Shown piece after piece: positions 5,800 through 5,840 of a stretch of DNA of 5,840 bases. The position numbers and the translations under genes were made by a program. Origin of the DNA: Planctomycetota bacterium (GTDB taxonomy: Bacteria; Planctomycetota; Brocadiia; Brocadiales; Bathyanammoxibiaceae). The stretch lies in contig JAUXLO010000123.1 in the NCBI GenBank assembly GCA_030623665.1, forward strand, positions 1-5,840, written 5' to 3'. The notes below the pieces were generated by a model. That model was given only the letters and a program-made list of their open reading frames with translations. It was not told where the DNA came from and searched no databases. The number at the start of each line of letters is the position of its first letter. Position 1 is the first letter of the stretch.

Positions 5800-5840
5800 C
5801 ATTGGGCGCCGCAGAGTCGTACCAGAGGTAGATTCGCCTC

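Larger units (their letters stand above)
5534..5840. other. gene-free region upstream of the regulator
   Basis: No credible gene lies in these 307 bases. The rightward open frame over 5589-5831 has no ribosome site and only reads through the hairpins. The region holds the regulator's leader, promoter and dyads (5534-5609), a small hairpin (5620-5634), a plain stretch (5635-5664), the branched element (5665-5799) and its right flank. In the flank, TACCAGA (5820-5826) can pair with TCTGGTA (5714-5720), and CGCCTC (5835-5840) with GAGGCG (5627-5632), so the structured element may extend past the window. Confidence 0.6.

Noticed and set aside
5589..5831. 80-codon rightward open frame at the right edge
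   Set aside because: Runs through perfect inverted repeats, has no ribosome site, and its translation is low-quality.

Overview
The window carries four complete genes and the 3' part of a fifth. It suggests a Gram-negative-type bacterium that activates and reduces sulfate. One gene is read rightward at the left edge. The rest are read leftward and look like one transcription unit: rrf2-type regulator, aprA-like, aprB-like, sat. No gene in the window fixes the taxon. The large modular S41 protease and the short stand-alone APS reductase make me lean toward an environmental lineage such as Planctomycetota, Nitrospirota or Desulfobacterota, but this is only an inference.

Left region (1-1723, + strand): the C-terminal part of a carboxyl-terminal-processing (S41) protease. 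The window opens at the very end of the peptidase domain. What remains is a long extracytoplasmic tail made of an acidic/helical linker, two CARDB-like beta-sandwich domains, an SH3-like domain and a terminal Ig-like domain. It converges on sat across a 63-bp gap with no convincing terminator.

Central region (1787-5010, - strand): aprA, aprB and sat lie in that transcriptional order. aprA and aprB overlap by 20 nt, and 17 nt separate the aprB stop from the sat start, with a strong Shine-Dalgarno sequence between them. Sat makes APS from sulfate and ATP, and AprAB reduces APS to sulfite and AMP. Both Apr subunits are short forms, and AprB lacks the long C-terminal tail of the dissimilatory enzyme. 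No qmo, dsr or hdr gene is present. This favours an assimilatory or otherwise non-canonical role, but genes beyond the window could change that.

Right region (5087-5840): an Rrf2-family regulator with a TTG start and a cluster of cysteines that could hold an Fe-S centre or sense thiols. It lies directly upstream of aprA and has its own near-consensus sigma70 promoter (TTGACA-N17-TAGAAT) with overlapping dyads. Upstream of that promoter, 5620-5840 is non-coding and unusually structured: nested and branched perfect inverted repeats form a compact cloverleaf-like fold (5665-5799). This is the most unexplained object in the window.
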